Source: an uncultured Porphyromonadaceae bacterium (lineage in GTDB: Bacteria > Bacteroidota > Bacteroidia > Bacteroidales > Muribaculaceae). From it: a DNA stretch of 64,000 bases. The notes under the pieces were generated by a model. It did not search any database. It was not told the origin of the DNA and saw nothing but the letters and a program-made list of their open reading frames with translations. Below, piece by piece: positions 41,313 to 50,806 of this stretch (positions are counted from its first letter, which is position 1; each line of letters opens with the position of its first letter). Made by a program: the position numbers and the translations under genes. The stretch lies in NCBI GenBank assembly GCA_947174335.1, contig CAMWIM010000001.1, forward strand, positions 47,169-111,168, read 5' to 3'.

Positions 41313-44300
41313 ATGCTTAACCGAATTATACATTTCTCGCTTTATAATCGACTTCTGATTTTATTGCTTTCGGGCATACTTTTGTTAACCGGAACAATTG
41401 TGCTGTTTCGTACTGAGGTCGATATTTTCCCCGACCTTAACGCCCCGACAGTTGTTGTAATGACCGAGGCACCGGGAATGGCACCCGAAGAGGTCGAAAA
41501 ACTTGTAACATTTCCCATTGAGACATCAGTTAACGGAGCAACCGGCGTACGTCGCGTAAGATCGTCATCGGCGACCGGATTTTCAGTCGTTGCTGTTGAA
41601 TTTGACTGGGGTACTGATATTTATATCGCACGACAAACTGTCTCTGAAAAACTTTCAGGTATTTCAGAGACGCTTCCTCCGGGTGTTAAAGCACCGACGT
41701 TAGGACCTCAGTCATCAATTCTTGGCGAAATTATGATTATAGGTTTGACAGCCGACTCAACATCCTTGCTTGAGCTGAGAACTTTGGCTGAACGCCAAAT
41801 TCGTCCGCGTATTCTTTCGGTCGGAGGAGTTTCTCAAGTAACTGTAATCGGTGGAGACATCCGCGAATATCAAATATGCATTGATCCTGACCGTATGCGT
41901 CACTTCGACGTTACTTTTGACGAAGTAATGGGAAGCGTCGAGAAAATTAATGAAAATGCAGCCGGTGGTGTTCTTTACGAATATGGTAACGAGTATATAA
42001 TAAAAGGTGCAGTTAATACAAATAACACTGACGATATAGCCTCATCGGTTATTCGCAGCGATGACCGCGGAACTATCACTGTCGCCGATATAGCTGAAGT
42101 GAAAATAGGTAGCAAAACACCACGACTCGGTGTTGCATCAGAACGCACTAAACCTGCTGTTTTGATGACCGTCACCAAACAGCCTGCCGTCGGTACAATC
42201 GAACTCACAAAACGAATTGAAGAAAGCCTCGAAACATCAGCGAAGAATCTACCTGCCGATGTTCATATCTCAACCGACATCTTCCGTCAAAGCACATTTA
42301 TTGACAAGTCTATCTCCAATCTGCAGGAATCGCTTCTTGAAGGAGCACTGTTTGTCATTGTCGTGTTGTTCTTCTTCTTGATGAACTTGCGCACAACCGT
42401 TATTTCGGTTATTGCACTCCCGATGTCAATCATTCTTTCGGTTTTGGTTCTGAACTTATTTGGATTCAACATCAATACAATGTCACTTGGCGGTATTGCA
42501 ATTGCAATCGGTTCACTTGTAGATGACGCTATTGTCGATGTTGAAAACGTGTATAAACGATTGAAAGCCAACCGCAAATTACCTGCCGACCAACGACAAC
42601 CGACCTTGCATGTCGTATTTGAAGCATCGAAAGAAGTGCGCATGCCAATCTTCAACTCGTCACTCATTATTATTGCGAGCTTCCTACCACTATTCTTCTT
42701 GACCGGTATAGAGGGACGCATGCTCATTCCTCTTGGAGTTTCTTTTATCGTTGCCCTAATCGCATCAACCATTGTTGCGCTGACTCTTACCCCGGTTCTC
42801 TGCTCATTCCTGCTTGGTGATAAAGGTGAAGAAAAAGAGGGAAAAGAGCCTTGGACTTCACGTCACATTAAATCGGCTTATATAAAAGCCCTTGAATGGT
42901 GTATGGAAAAGCGTAAAGCCGTTTTAATCGTTGTAGGCATATTGTTTGTCGTTGCAATGAGCCTTTTCTTTACTTTGGGTCGCAGTTTCTTGCCCTCATT
43001 TAATGAAGGTTCGTTCACAATCAATGTCAGCACTCTCCCTGGCATATCGCTTGAAGAGAGCGACCATGTGGGACGACTTGCCGAAGAAATGATAATGTCG
43101 ATTCCCGAGGTCAAAACAGTTGCCCGTAAAACCGGACGTGCCGAACTCGACGAACATTCCCTCGGTGTAAACGTATCTGAAATAGAAGCACCATACGTCC
43201 TCGATAAAGGACGCACTCGCGGTCAGGTTGTCCGCGAATTGCGTTCAAAACTCGCAACAATTCCCGGTGCAAACATCGAAATCGGTCAGCCTATTTCCCA
43301 CCGTATCGATGCAATGCTTTCGGGTACTGAAGCCCAGATCGCAGTCAAACTTTTTGGTGATGATCTCAACCGTCTTTATGCTATCGGGAACCAAATCAAA
43401 ACACAAATGAGTGGAATCGATGAAGTTGTTGACGTTAACATCGAACAACAAATCGGACGTCCTCAACTTGAAATCATTCCCCGTCGCGATATGCTTGCCC
43501 GCTATGGCATTTCCATGAATCAGTTTACACGTTTCATTGATGTCGCACTCGCCGGCGAAGTCGTTTCACAGGTTTATGAAGAAGGTATTCCTTACGACAT
43601 TACAGTCAAACTCCCTGACGACCGTCGTGACTCGATGAGCAAGATTGCCGACTTGATGATTGACAGCAATGAAGGTAAAATCCCTTTGAGCTATGTAGCT
43701 GATATTGTATCGACTACCGGACCAAACACTATTAACCGCGAGAACGTCAGCCGTCGTCTTGTAATCTCAGCCAATGTTGAAGGCGGAGACCTTCGCGGTG
43801 CAGTAAATAAAATCAAGGAACTAATCGAGGCAAATGTTACAATGCCCGAAAACTATTATGTAACATACGGCGGACAATTTGAAAGCGAAGCAAATGCGTC
43901 ACGAACACTTGCACTTACATCAATAATCGCACTGCTAATCATCTTTATGCTTCTCTATTCTGAATTTAAAAATGCTCAACAGTCGCTGATTATTCTGATC
44001 AATATGCCATTGGCAGCAATTGGTGGTGTATTGATCCTTGTTATTACAGGTGGCGAACTCAATATCCCTGCCATCATTGGATTTATATCACTTCTTGGTA
44101 TTACAACCCGAAACGGTATGTTGCTCATCTCTCGTTACAACCACCTTTGTGAAGAGGGTGAACCCTTGATGAAACGAATTATTCACGGGTCTGCCGACCG
44201 TCTGAATCCGATTATCATGACAGCTTTAACATCGGCACTTGCCCTGATTCCGCTTGCTATTCGTGGAGGCGAACCGGGTAATGAAATTCAATCACCGATG

Positions 44301-44396
44301 GCTGTCGTTATACTTGGTGGTCTGATTTCAGCTACTGCACTCAACGTGTTTGTTGTTCCTATCATCTATTATCTTTCACTACGAAATAAAGAATAA
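41313..44396 (+). CDS. Heavy-metal efflux RND transporter (CzcA/CusA family)
   Basis: 1027 aa trimeric proton-driven inner-membrane pump with 12 membrane segments and two large periplasmic loops. Starts MLNRIIHFSLYNRLLILLL with FRTEVDIFPDLNAPTVVVMTEAPGMAPEEVE, the HME-RND signature. The fourth membrane helix reads GSLVDDAIVDVENVYKRL (about residues 399-416), keeping the Asp and Glu of the metal-RND proton relay. By memory alignment, the three-methionine Cu/Ag site of CusA is not kept: STLPGISLEESD is preceded by INV rather than YMP. A divalent metal is therefore more likely, but this is inference. It makes a tripartite pump with the flanking genes. Confidence 0.92.
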   Translation: MLNRIIHFSLYNRLLILLLSGILLLTGTIVLFRTEVDIFPDLNAPTVVVMTEAPGMAPEEVEKLVTFPIETSVNGATGVRRVRSSSATGFSVVAVEFDWGTDIYIARQTVSEKLSGISETLPPGVKAPTLGPQSSILGEIMIIGLTADSTSLLELRTLAERQIRPRILSVGGVSQVTVIGGDIREYQICIDPDRMRHFDVTFDEVMGSVEKINENAAGGVLYEYGNEYIIKGAVNTNNTDDIASSVIRSDDRGTITVADIAEVKIGSKTPRLGVASERTKPAVLMTVTKQPAVGTIELTKRIEESLETSAKNLPADVHISTDIFRQSTFIDKSISNLQESLLEGALFVIVVLFFFLMNLRTTVISVIALPMSIILSVLVLNLFGFNINTMSLGGIAIAIGSLVDDAIVDVENVYKRLKANRKLPADQRQPTLHVVFEASKEVRMPIFNSSLIIIASFLPLFFLTGIEGRMLIPLGVSFIVALIASTIVALTLTPVLCSFLLGDKGEEKEGKEPWTSRHIKSAYIKALEWCMEKRKAVLIVVGILFVVAMSLFFTLGRSFLPSFNEGSFTINVSTLPGISLEESDHVGRLAEEMIMSIPEVKTVARKTGRAELDEHSLGVNVSEIEAPYVLDKGRTRGQVVRELRSKLATIPGANIEIGQPISHRIDAMLSGTEAQIAVKLFGDDLNRLYAIGNQIKTQMSGIDEVVDVNIEQQIGRPQLEIIPRRDMLARYGISMNQFTRFIDVALAGEVVSQVYEEGIPYDITVKLPDDRRDSMSKIADLMIDSNEGKIPLSYVADIVSTTGPNTINRENVSRRLVISANVEGGDLRGAVNKIKELIEANVTMPENYYVTYGGQFESEANASRTLALTSIIALLIIFMLLYSEFKNAQQSLIILINMPLAAIGGVLILVITGGELNIPAIIGFISLLGITTRNGMLLISRYNHLCEEGEPLMKRIIHGSADRLNPIIMTALTSALALIPLAIRGGEPGNEIQSPMAVVILGGLISATALNVFVVPIIYYLSLRNKE

Positions 44397-44397
44397 T

Positions 44398-45573
44398 ATG
44401 AAAAAAATAATTGCCACAGCTATCATATCTTTAATGATACAGACAATTAACGCTCAAAGCCAATCGTTTGATGCAGTTGTCTCTCAAATGCTTGTTTACA
44501 ATCCCGCAATTAAGGAATTAAATCACGGAGCCGAAGCTGAGATTCAAGAAATGAAAGCTGAAAATATACTTGAAGGTCCCGAACTTGAAGGTTTCCACAA
44601 GTGGGGAAATTCGGGTGACCGTAAATATGGAGCAGGCATTTCTCAAGGTTTTGACTGGCCCGGTCTATATAGTGCTCGCCGCCAAATGATTCGTAATAAT
44701 GAATCGGCACTCGGATTACTTCGCAATGCTACCGTTACAGATAAAAAAGTCGAGGCTCGATCGTTGTTGATTGACCTTGTTAATTCAAAAAGAAACATTT
44801 CAATTTTGGAGCGAATCGATACTATGATGATTGATCTCGCCAAGTTTTACGATGCCGCTTATAGAAGCGGACAAGTTTCAATTCTTGATAAAAATAAAAT
44901 TGACATTGAAATCATTCGTCTTGGAGGTCGATTAACCGAGGAAAACAATCGCTATGGTGATATTCTCGCTTCGATTTATGACTTTTGTGGCTCTGACCAA
45001 ATAGAATCAGAACTCAATCATCTCAACAACTATCCTGACGCAATGCTTCTGTCGGCAGAAGACTATAAAAAACTTGCCGAAGAATCTGATCCTTATATGG
45101 CATATCTGAAACAGATTGCTGAAGTCAATAAATCACGTGGCAAAGTCGAATCACGTTCGGCACTCCCTTCTTTCTCTCTCGGATATGAATGGGAACGCGA
45201 GGAAGGTCAAGACTTCAACGGTTTCAACATTGGAATCAAATTTGCATCTTGGTCAAATAAAAACCGTCGTGCGGCTGTCGTAGCTTCTGTTCTTGAAAAT
45301 GATGTGAAAATCTCAGCTCAATCAAAAAAATTGATGACTGACATTGACAATGATCATTCAACCGCTCTCGATTTGATTAAGCAGATTAATAAATTTGAGA
45401 CCGCCCTTAACGGTAACCACCACGAGCTGCTACTCAAAGCCCTTAAAGGCGGACAAATCAATATGCTTGACTATATTCAAGAGGTCAACTTCTATCTTGA
45501 AGCCGAACTCGATCTTGAGAACATGCGCCACCAATATCAGCTTGCCTTGTCTCGTCTCAATCGTCTTAACTAA
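44398..45573 (+). CDS. TolC/CzcC-family outer-membrane efflux channel
   Basis: 391 aa from the ATG at 44398, one base after the pump stop; an upstream in-frame extension overlaps the pump gene and is not credible. Signal peptide MKKIIATAIISLMIQTINA. The helical, Glu/Lys-rich OEP repeats (EIQEMKAENILEGPELEGF, SALPSFSLGYEWEREEG, ALKGGQINMLDYIQEVNFYLEAELDLEN) match outer-membrane efflux proteins. It is slightly shorter than typical TolC. Third component of the metal-export system. Confidence 0.88.
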   Translation: MKKIIATAIISLMIQTINAQSQSFDAVVSQMLVYNPAIKELNHGAEAEIQEMKAENILEGPELEGFHKWGNSGDRKYGAGISQGFDWPGLYSARRQMIRNNESALGLLRNATVTDKKVEARSLLIDLVNSKRNISILERIDTMMIDLAKFYDAAYRSGQVSILDKNKIDIEIIRLGGRLTEENNRYGDILASIYDFCGSDQIESELNHLNNYPDAMLLSAEDYKKLAEESDPYMAYLKQIAEVNKSRGKVESRSALPSFSLGYEWEREEGQDFNGFNIGIKFASWSNKNRRAAVVASVLENDVKISAQSKKLMTDIDNDHSTALDLIKQINKFETALNGNHHELLLKALKGGQINMLDYIQEVNFYLEAELDLENMRHQYQLALSRLNRLN

Positions 45574-45629
45574 TTATCACTCAACTAATTTTAGGATAGA
45601 ATTATCGGGTAAAAATCAAATTATAAAAT

Positions 45630-47726
45630 ATGAGAAAACAACTTTTCTTTTTAACCTTCATTCTTTTAGCAATGATTTCTAACGCAACAAATCCTCTTTT
45701 CAACGAGTTTAATACGCCTCATAATACCCCTCCGTTTAACTTAATAAACCAAAATCACTATGAAGAGGCTATTAAACGCGGACTTGAACTTGCACAAAAA
45801 GAGATTGACTCAATCGTGTCTAATCCTGAAGAACCGACATTCGATAACACTATAGTCGCTTTGTCGTTGGCAGGTGGAGACTTGAACCGCGCTCTTGGCG
45901 TATTCTACCCGTTGACATCTTCATTGAGCGACGATCGCATGATTGAGATTACAAACAACGTCTCTCCCCTACTCTCTGAATATTCAACTTCAATAATTCT
46001 CAACCAACAACTTTGGAACCGAATTAAATCGGTGTATGACAACCGAGACAAATTCAACCTTGACACCGAAGATAAAATGTTGCTTGAAAATACATACGAG
46101 TCATTCGCATCATCAGGAGCAAATCTTCAGGGTAAAGACCGTGAGACTTTTGCAGCTCTAAATGCTGAGATTTCAGATCTTACAAACAAGTTTGGTCAGA
46201 ATGTACTTCGCGAACTTAATTCCTACAAATTTTACCTCACAGAAAAAGACCTTGACGGACTCCCCGAAAGCCTCATTGAAGAAGCTGCCATTGCAGCCAA
46301 AGAAAACGGTCATGAAGGTGAATATATGTTCACTTTGGCGGCTCCTGTATATAGCCGATTTTTGAAATATTCAACCCGTCGCGACCTTCGTGAAAAAATG
46401 TGGAGAGTTTACAACTCGCGCAACACTAAGGGTGAATATAACAATTTACACATTATGGCTCGCATAGTGGAATTGCGCCGCCAACTCGCTAAACTGCTCG
46501 GTTCCGATACCTATGCAGCCTATACACTTAAACGTAAAATGGCTAAAACTCCCGAAAATGTAATGAACCTTCTCAATCAGCTCAGCACTGCCTATCGTCC
46601 GGCTCTCGATGCTGAAATGAAAGAGCTTAATGCTTTTGCAAGTGAGATTGAAGGTAAACCGTTTGAAGTTAAGCCTTGGGATTACAGCTATTACAGCGAA
46701 AAACTCAAAAAACAGAAATATGACTTTGATACAGAGTTGATTCGCCCCTATTTTGAACTCAACAACGTTATCGACGGCGTATTTGGACTTGCTACCAAAC
46801 TCTATGGTCTTAAGTTTACTCAGAATCCCGACATCGCGGTATATCATCCCGATGTAAAAGCATTTGACGTCACCGACGCCGATGGCTCATTTATCGGAGT
46901 GCTCTACACCGACTTCTTCCCTCGCGAAAGCAAGACTTCCGGAGCATGGATGACAAATTTTTCAGAACAATATATTGATGCCAATGGTAAAGATCATCGC
47001 CCGGTCGTTTCAATCGTGATGAACTTCTCAAAACCTGTCGGCGACAAACCATCGTTGCTCACTCCCGATGAAGTCAACACATTCCTTCACGAATTTGGAC
47101 ACGCACTTCACGGTCTTCTCACAAAATGTAAATATGAAGGTTTGTCAGGTACAAATGTATATCGTGACTTTGTCGAACTTCCGTCACAGTTTAACGAGAA
47201 CTACCTGACTCAGCAAGATTTTTTGAATGGATTTGCACGTCACTACCAAACAGGTGACTCAATTCCGGCTGAAATGATTGACCGTCTTATAGCTCAAGAA
47301 CGTTATGGCGCCGCTTACGCTTGCATGAGACAGCTCATGTTTGGTCTCATTGATATGGCTTGGCATAACAGCCCCGATTCAATAACCCTTGACCCTGCCA
47401 CATTTGAACACAATGCCTACAAAAACGTTCAGATTTTTAAACCGGTCGAAGGAGCATTAACATCTCCCCAGTTCACCCACATATTCTCGGGAGGATATGC
47501 AGCCGGATACTACAGTTATAAATGGGCTGAGGTCCTTGATGCTGATGCTTTCTCTCTATTCAAAGAAAAAGGCATATTTGACCCTGAGACAGCCCGCTCA
47601 TTCCGTACAAACATTCTTGAGCGAGGAGGTACAGAAAAACCCGACGTTCTCTATCGTCGATTCAGAGGTCAAGACCCGACAATCAATGCACTTCTCAAAC
47701 GCGACGGTATCACTCAATCTAAATAA
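45630..47726 (+). CDS. M3-family metallopeptidase (peptidyl-dipeptidase Dcp / oligopeptidase A type), exported
   Basis: 698 aa. Signal peptide (MRKQLFFLTFILLAMISNA), so probably periplasmic. All-helical M3 fold with the zinc site TFLHEFGHALHGLL (HExxH, about residues 486-499) and the downstream Glu ligand in FVELPSQFNENYL. RDFVELPSQ and GGYAAGYYSYKWAEVLDADAF are characteristic of the Dcp/OpdA branch. Processes short peptides. Not obviously linked to the efflux genes 56 bp upstream; followed by a terminator. Confidence 0.93.
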   Translation: MRKQLFFLTFILLAMISNATNPLFNEFNTPHNTPPFNLINQNHYEEAIKRGLELAQKEIDSIVSNPEEPTFDNTIVALSLAGGDLNRALGVFYPLTSSLSDDRMIEITNNVSPLLSEYSTSIILNQQLWNRIKSVYDNRDKFNLDTEDKMLLENTYESFASSGANLQGKDRETFAALNAEISDLTNKFGQNVLRELNSYKFYLTEKDLDGLPESLIEEAAIAAKENGHEGEYMFTLAAPVYSRFLKYSTRRDLREKMWRVYNSRNTKGEYNNLHIMARIVELRRQLAKLLGSDTYAAYTLKRKMAKTPENVMNLLNQLSTAYRPALDAEMKELNAFASEIEGKPFEVKPWDYSYYSEKLKKQKYDFDTELIRPYFELNNVIDGVFGLATKLYGLKFTQNPDIAVYHPDVKAFDVTDADGSFIGVLYTDFFPRESKTSGAWMTNFSEQYIDANGKDHRPVVSIVMNFSKPVGDKPSLLTPDEVNTFLHEFGHALHGLLTKCKYEGLSGTNVYRDFVELPSQFNENYLTQQDFLNGFARHYQTGDSIPAEMIDRLIAQERYGAAYACMRQLMFGLIDMAWHNSPDSITLDPATFEHNAYKNVQIFKPVEGALTSPQFTHIFSGGYAAGYYSYKWAEVLDADAFSLFKEKGIFDPETARSFRTNILERGGTEKPDVLYRRFRGQDPTINALLKRDGITQSK

Positions 47727-47788
47727 TGGACAATTTTTAACAGCATTATTTATATAATTGTTCACCATTAGAATAGACATTAATAATA

Positions 47789-47835
47789 AACAAGGAGGTA
47801 TGTCAGCGATTGGCATATCTCCTTGTTATCTTTAT
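47789..47835 (+). terminator. Intrinsic terminator after the M3 peptidase gene
   Basis: AACAAGGAGGTATG (47789-47802) pairs with CATATCTCCTTGTT (47814-47827), 14 bp with one G-T pair, followed by ATCTTTATC. The tail is only moderately T-rich. Confidence 0.7.
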
Positions 47836-47934
47836 CAACAAAATACTTTTAAATTGTAATTTTGCACTAACAATATGGCAATGTGCAATTCGTTAACCTT
47901 TGGTAAAATATAAGGTAAATATATTAATTATTAC

Positions 47935-47942
47935 TATTTTTG
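47935..47942 (+). promoter_or_regulatory. Predicted -7 box for the 2-oxoacid oxidoreductase operon
   Basis: TATTTTTG, 41 bp before the ferredoxin ATG at 47984. A second TAATTTTG at 47857-47864 is an alternative upstream start. Neither has a clean -33 TTTG. Confidence 0.45.
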
Positions 47943-47983
47943 TAAAAGTAAATAAGACCACAACGATTTAAAACTAAACATAA

Positions 47984-48214
47984 ATGGCTAAAATTTATGG
48001 AGCTGTAACAATTGATTCAGAACGTTGCAAAGGGTGTGACCTCTGTGTTGTGGCGTGTCCGACCAACGTGTTACTGCTTCAATCAAAAGAAGTTAACAAT
48101 CGTGGATACCATTTTGCATACGCTGCCGATATGTCTAAATGTATAGGTTGCGCATCGTGTGCCGCCGTTTGCCCCGATGCATGTATTGAAGTATTCAAGA
48201 TAGTTGAAAAATAA
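47984..48214 (+). CDS. 2-oxoacid:ferredoxin oxidoreductase, 4Fe-4S (delta) subunit
   Basis: 76 aa with two tetra-cysteine cluster motifs, CKGCDLCVVACP (about residues 13-24) and CIGCASCAAVCPDAC (about 50-64), each binding a [4Fe-4S] cluster. It passes electrons from the TPP subunit to ferredoxin. First gene of a four-gene operon in the order delta-alpha-beta-gamma, the arrangement of KorDABC/VorDABC enzymes. Confidence 0.93.
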   Translation: MAKIYGAVTIDSERCKGCDLCVVACPTNVLLLQSKEVNNRGYHFAYAADMSKCIGCASCAAVCPDACIEVFKIVEK

Positions 48215-48241
48215 AACTCTCCCCCACTCCACCAAAATTAC

Positions 48242-49345
48242 ATGAATACAGAATATAACAATTCAAAAAGCGAAGTACGACTGATGAAGGGCAACGAAGC
48301 GATTGCCCATGCAGCTATTTTATATGGCTGTGACGGATATTTCGGCTACCCGATCACTCCGCAGTCAGAAGTACTCGAGACCCTTGAAGCAGAAATGCCA
48401 TGGGAAACTACCGGTATGGTAGTGCTTCAAGCCGAGAGTGAAGTTTCATCAATCAATATGGTTTATGGCGGAGCTGCTACAGGAAAAGCAGTCATGACCT
48501 CATCATCAAGCCCCGGTATTTCCCTTATGATGGAAGGAATTTCATATCTTGCGGCTTCTGAACTCCCGGCACTTATAGTAAACGTGATGCGTGGTGGACC
48601 CGGTCTCGGCACAATTCACCCCTCTCAAAGCGACTATTTCCAAGCAACCAAAGGTGGCGGACACGGCGACTATCGTCTCATCGTGCTTGCACCTTCATCT
48701 GTTCAGGAGATGGCAGATTTCGTAGCCCTTGGTTTTGACCTTTCTTTTAAATATCGCACCCCTGCCATGATTCTCGCCGACGGCATCGTCGGTCAGATGA
48801 TGGAAAAAGTTGTACTTCCGCCAATGCGTCCCCGACGCACAGCTGAAGAAATAGCAAAACAATGTCCCTGGGCTACAACAGGCAACCCGTCAAAACGACA
48901 CCCAAACACTATCACATCACTCGAACTCGATTCTGCTGTGATGGAAAAAAACAACGAACGTTTTCAAGCGACCTATCGCAAGATTGAAGAAAACGAAGTT
49001 CGATATCAAACATACTTTACCGATGATGCCGAATATCTCATCGTAGCGTTCGGCTCAATGGCTCGCATCTGCCTCAAGGCAATTGAGGAAGCTCGCAAGC
49101 AAGGAATAAAAATCGGTATGATTCGTCCAATCACCCTTTGGCCCTTCCCCTACGATGCCATTGACAAGATTGCATCTCACACAAAAGGTATTCTTGTTGT
49201 CGAACTAAACGCCGGACAAATGATTGAAGATGTTCGTCTGGCTGTTGGTCGCGACAAAAAAGTAGTTCACTTTGGACGCATGGGCGGTATCGTTCCCAAC
49301 CCATCTGAAATACTCAACGCATTCAGCAATGAGTTTCTCAAATAA
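48242..49345 (+). CDS. 2-oxoacid:ferredoxin oxidoreductase alpha subunit (VorB/KorA type)
   Basis: 367 aa. Pyrimidine-binding and transketolase-C domains: LMKGNEAIAHAAILYGCDGYFGYPITPQSEV, the conserved Glu region LQAESEVSSINMVYGGAATG, SSSSPGISLMMEGISYLAASELP and GGPGLGTIHPSQSDY. With beta, gamma and delta subunits it oxidatively decarboxylates a 2-oxoacid to acyl-CoA, or runs in reverse with reduced ferredoxin. Annotation of relatives alternates between branched-chain (VorB) and 2-oxoglutarate (KorA); I cannot decide the substrate from sequence. Confidence 0.92.
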   Translation: MNTEYNNSKSEVRLMKGNEAIAHAAILYGCDGYFGYPITPQSEVLETLEAEMPWETTGMVVLQAESEVSSINMVYGGAATGKAVMTSSSSPGISLMMEGISYLAASELPALIVNVMRGGPGLGTIHPSQSDYFQATKGGGHGDYRLIVLAPSSVQEMADFVALGFDLSFKYRTPAMILADGIVGQMMEKVVLPPMRPRRTAEEIAKQCPWATTGNPSKRHPNTITSLELDSAVMEKNNERFQATYRKIEENEVRYQTYFTDDAEYLIVAFGSMARICLKAIEEARKQGIKIGMIRPITLWPFPYDAIDKIASHTKGILVVELNAGQMIEDVRLAVGRDKKVVHFGRMGGIVPNPSEILNAFSNEFLK

Positions 49346-49360
49346 CCAAGACGCTTCATC

Positions 49361-50128
49361 ATGAACAACCAAGATATAATCAAGCCCGAGAATCAGGTTT
49401 ACAAACGCCCGAAACTTCTCAAAAGTAACACAATGCACTACTGCCCCGGTTGTACTCACGGTGTGGTTCACCGACTCGTTGCCGAGGTTATCGAGGAAAT
49501 GGGACAAGAAAATAATACAATAGCGATTGCCCCTGTCGGTTGTGCGGTATTTGCATATAACTATATCGACATCGACTGGATTGAAGCGGCTCACGGACGT
49601 GCTCCCGCCGTTGCAACCGCTGCAAAAAGACTCAATCCCGAACGACTTGTATTTACCTATCAAGGTGACGGTGACCTTGCCGCTATCGGTACTGCAGAAA
49701 CAATTCATGCTGCAAATCGTGGCGAAAACATCACTATCATCTTCATTAATAACGGAATCTATGGAATGACCGGCGGTCAAATGGCACCGACAACCCTCGA
49801 AGGAATGAAAACATCGACTACTCCCTACGGACGTCGTGTCGAACTCAACGGTTATCCTCTGAATATCACTAAACTTCTCGCCCAACTGAAAGGTACATGT
49901 TATGTTACTCGTCAGTCAGCTCATACACCCGCAACCGTGAAGAAAGCTAAAGCCGCAATTCGCCGCGCCTTTGAAAATTCACTCGCCGGTAAAGGTACCT
50001 CAGTTGTTGAAATATTGTCAACGTGCTCATCAGGCTGGAAAATGACTCCAGATCAATCTAACAAATGGATGGAGCAATTTATGGCAGAAGAATACACCCC
50101 GGGCGATTTAAAAGTTAACGATCAATGA
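49361..50128 (+). CDS. 2-oxoacid:ferredoxin oxidoreductase beta (TPP-binding) subunit
   Basis: 255 aa. Cys-containing entry motif MHYCPGCTHGVVHRL, then the thiamine-diphosphate motif GDGDLAAIG...NRGENITIIFINNGIYGMTGGQMAPTT (about residues 105-145) and the GRAPAVATAAKRLNPE block. Catalytic core of the complex. Its stop overlaps the gamma-subunit start by 4 bp (ATGA at 50125-50128). Confidence 0.93.
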   Translation: MNNQDIIKPENQVYKRPKLLKSNTMHYCPGCTHGVVHRLVAEVIEEMGQENNTIAIAPVGCAVFAYNYIDIDWIEAAHGRAPAVATAAKRLNPERLVFTYQGDGDLAAIGTAETIHAANRGENITIIFINNGIYGMTGGQMAPTTLEGMKTSTTPYGRRVELNGYPLNITKLLAQLKGTCYVTRQSAHTPATVKKAKAAIRRAFENSLAGKGTSVVEILSTCSSGWKMTPDQSNKWMEQFMAEEYTPGDLKVNDQ

Positions 50129-50658
50129 AAAAAGAAATTATTATAGCAGGCTTTGGTGGGCAAGGTGTTTTGTCAATGGGCAAAATTCTCGCCTATGCAG
50201 CTCTAACCGGAGGCTATGAGGTTACTTGGATGCCATCTTATGGTCCGGAACAGCGTGGAGGAACAGCCAATGTCACAGTCATTCTCAGCGATGAACCAAT
50301 CAGCTCACCAATTGTTGACACTTATGATATAGCCGTTATTCTAAATCAGCAGAGCCTTGATAAATTTGAGCATGCGGTCAAACCGGGGGGTATCCTTTTA
50401 TTTGATCCATACGGAATACATCGTATGCCCGAACGCAAAGACATTACAATTATCCCGATTAATGCAATGGATGCAACAATCGAAATGGGTAATTCAAAAA
50501 GTTACAATATGATTTTGCTCGGTGCGTTGTTGAAAGCAAGCCCGATGGTAAGTGTCGAGAATGTTATGGACGGTCTCAAAAAAGCATTACCTGCACGCCA
50601 TCACCACCTTCTGCCGGCAAATGAAGCAGCAATCAAGCGCGGGCTTGAACTTCTGTAA
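50125..50658 (+). CDS. 2-oxoacid:ferredoxin oxidoreductase gamma subunit
   Basis: 177 aa. Gamma-domain fold with IAGFGGQGVLSMGKILAYAA (glycine-rich loop), EVTWMPSYGPEQRGGTANVTVI (the conserved EqRGG motif) and NMILLGALL. Completes the four-subunit enzyme. A weak hairpin (AACAGA at 50657-50662 with TCTGTT at 50672-50677, then TCTTTCTT) overlaps its stop and may end the operon. Confidence 0.93.
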   Translation: MKKEIIIAGFGGQGVLSMGKILAYAALTGGYEVTWMPSYGPEQRGGTANVTVILSDEPISSPIVDTYDIAVILNQQSLDKFEHAVKPGGILLFDPYGIHRMPERKDITIIPINAMDATIEMGNSKSYNMILLGALLKASPMVSVENVMDGLKKALPARHHHLLPANEAAIKRGLELL

Positions 50659-50663
50659 CAGAC

Positions 50664-50804
50664 TTATCCGTTCTGTTTCTTTCTTATATCGCGACGATCA
50701 ACGGTGTTGAGTCGTGTATGTTCACTATCAAAATGAAGTCTATTCATCTCTGCCGGAGTCATTACACGGGCTCCGGTATATTTTTTCTTTTTATTCTCAA
50801 TCAT
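50664..50804 (-). CDS. Small basic ORF, 46 aa, downstream of the VKOR gene
   Basis: Begins with ATG only 2 bp after the VKOR stop and ends at TAA 6 bp from the convergent gamma-subunit stop, so it fills most of the gap. The product opens MIENKKKKYTGARVMTPAEM, ends RRDIRKKQNG, has no Cys and no signal sequence, and is strongly basic. Codon choice looks like the neighbouring genes, and the tight spacing suggests translational coupling. I do not recognise a family. It could be a real small protein or a chance frame in a 3' untranslated region. Confidence 0.5.
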   Translation of the reverse strand: MIENKKKKYTGARVMTPAEMNRLHFDSEHTRLNTVDRRDIRKKQNG

Positions 50805-50806
50805 TT

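Noticed and set aside
47791..47800. AGGAGG-containing Shine-Dalgarno-like sequence
   Set aside because: It is one arm of a 14-bp hairpin after the M3 peptidase gene; the following ATG opens only a ~19-codon frame within the hairpin region.
49205..49885. Long open frame on the minus strand (226 codons)
   Set aside because: Lies entirely antisense to the alpha and beta oxidoreductase subunit genes, which have clear motifs; the antisense product shows no domain.
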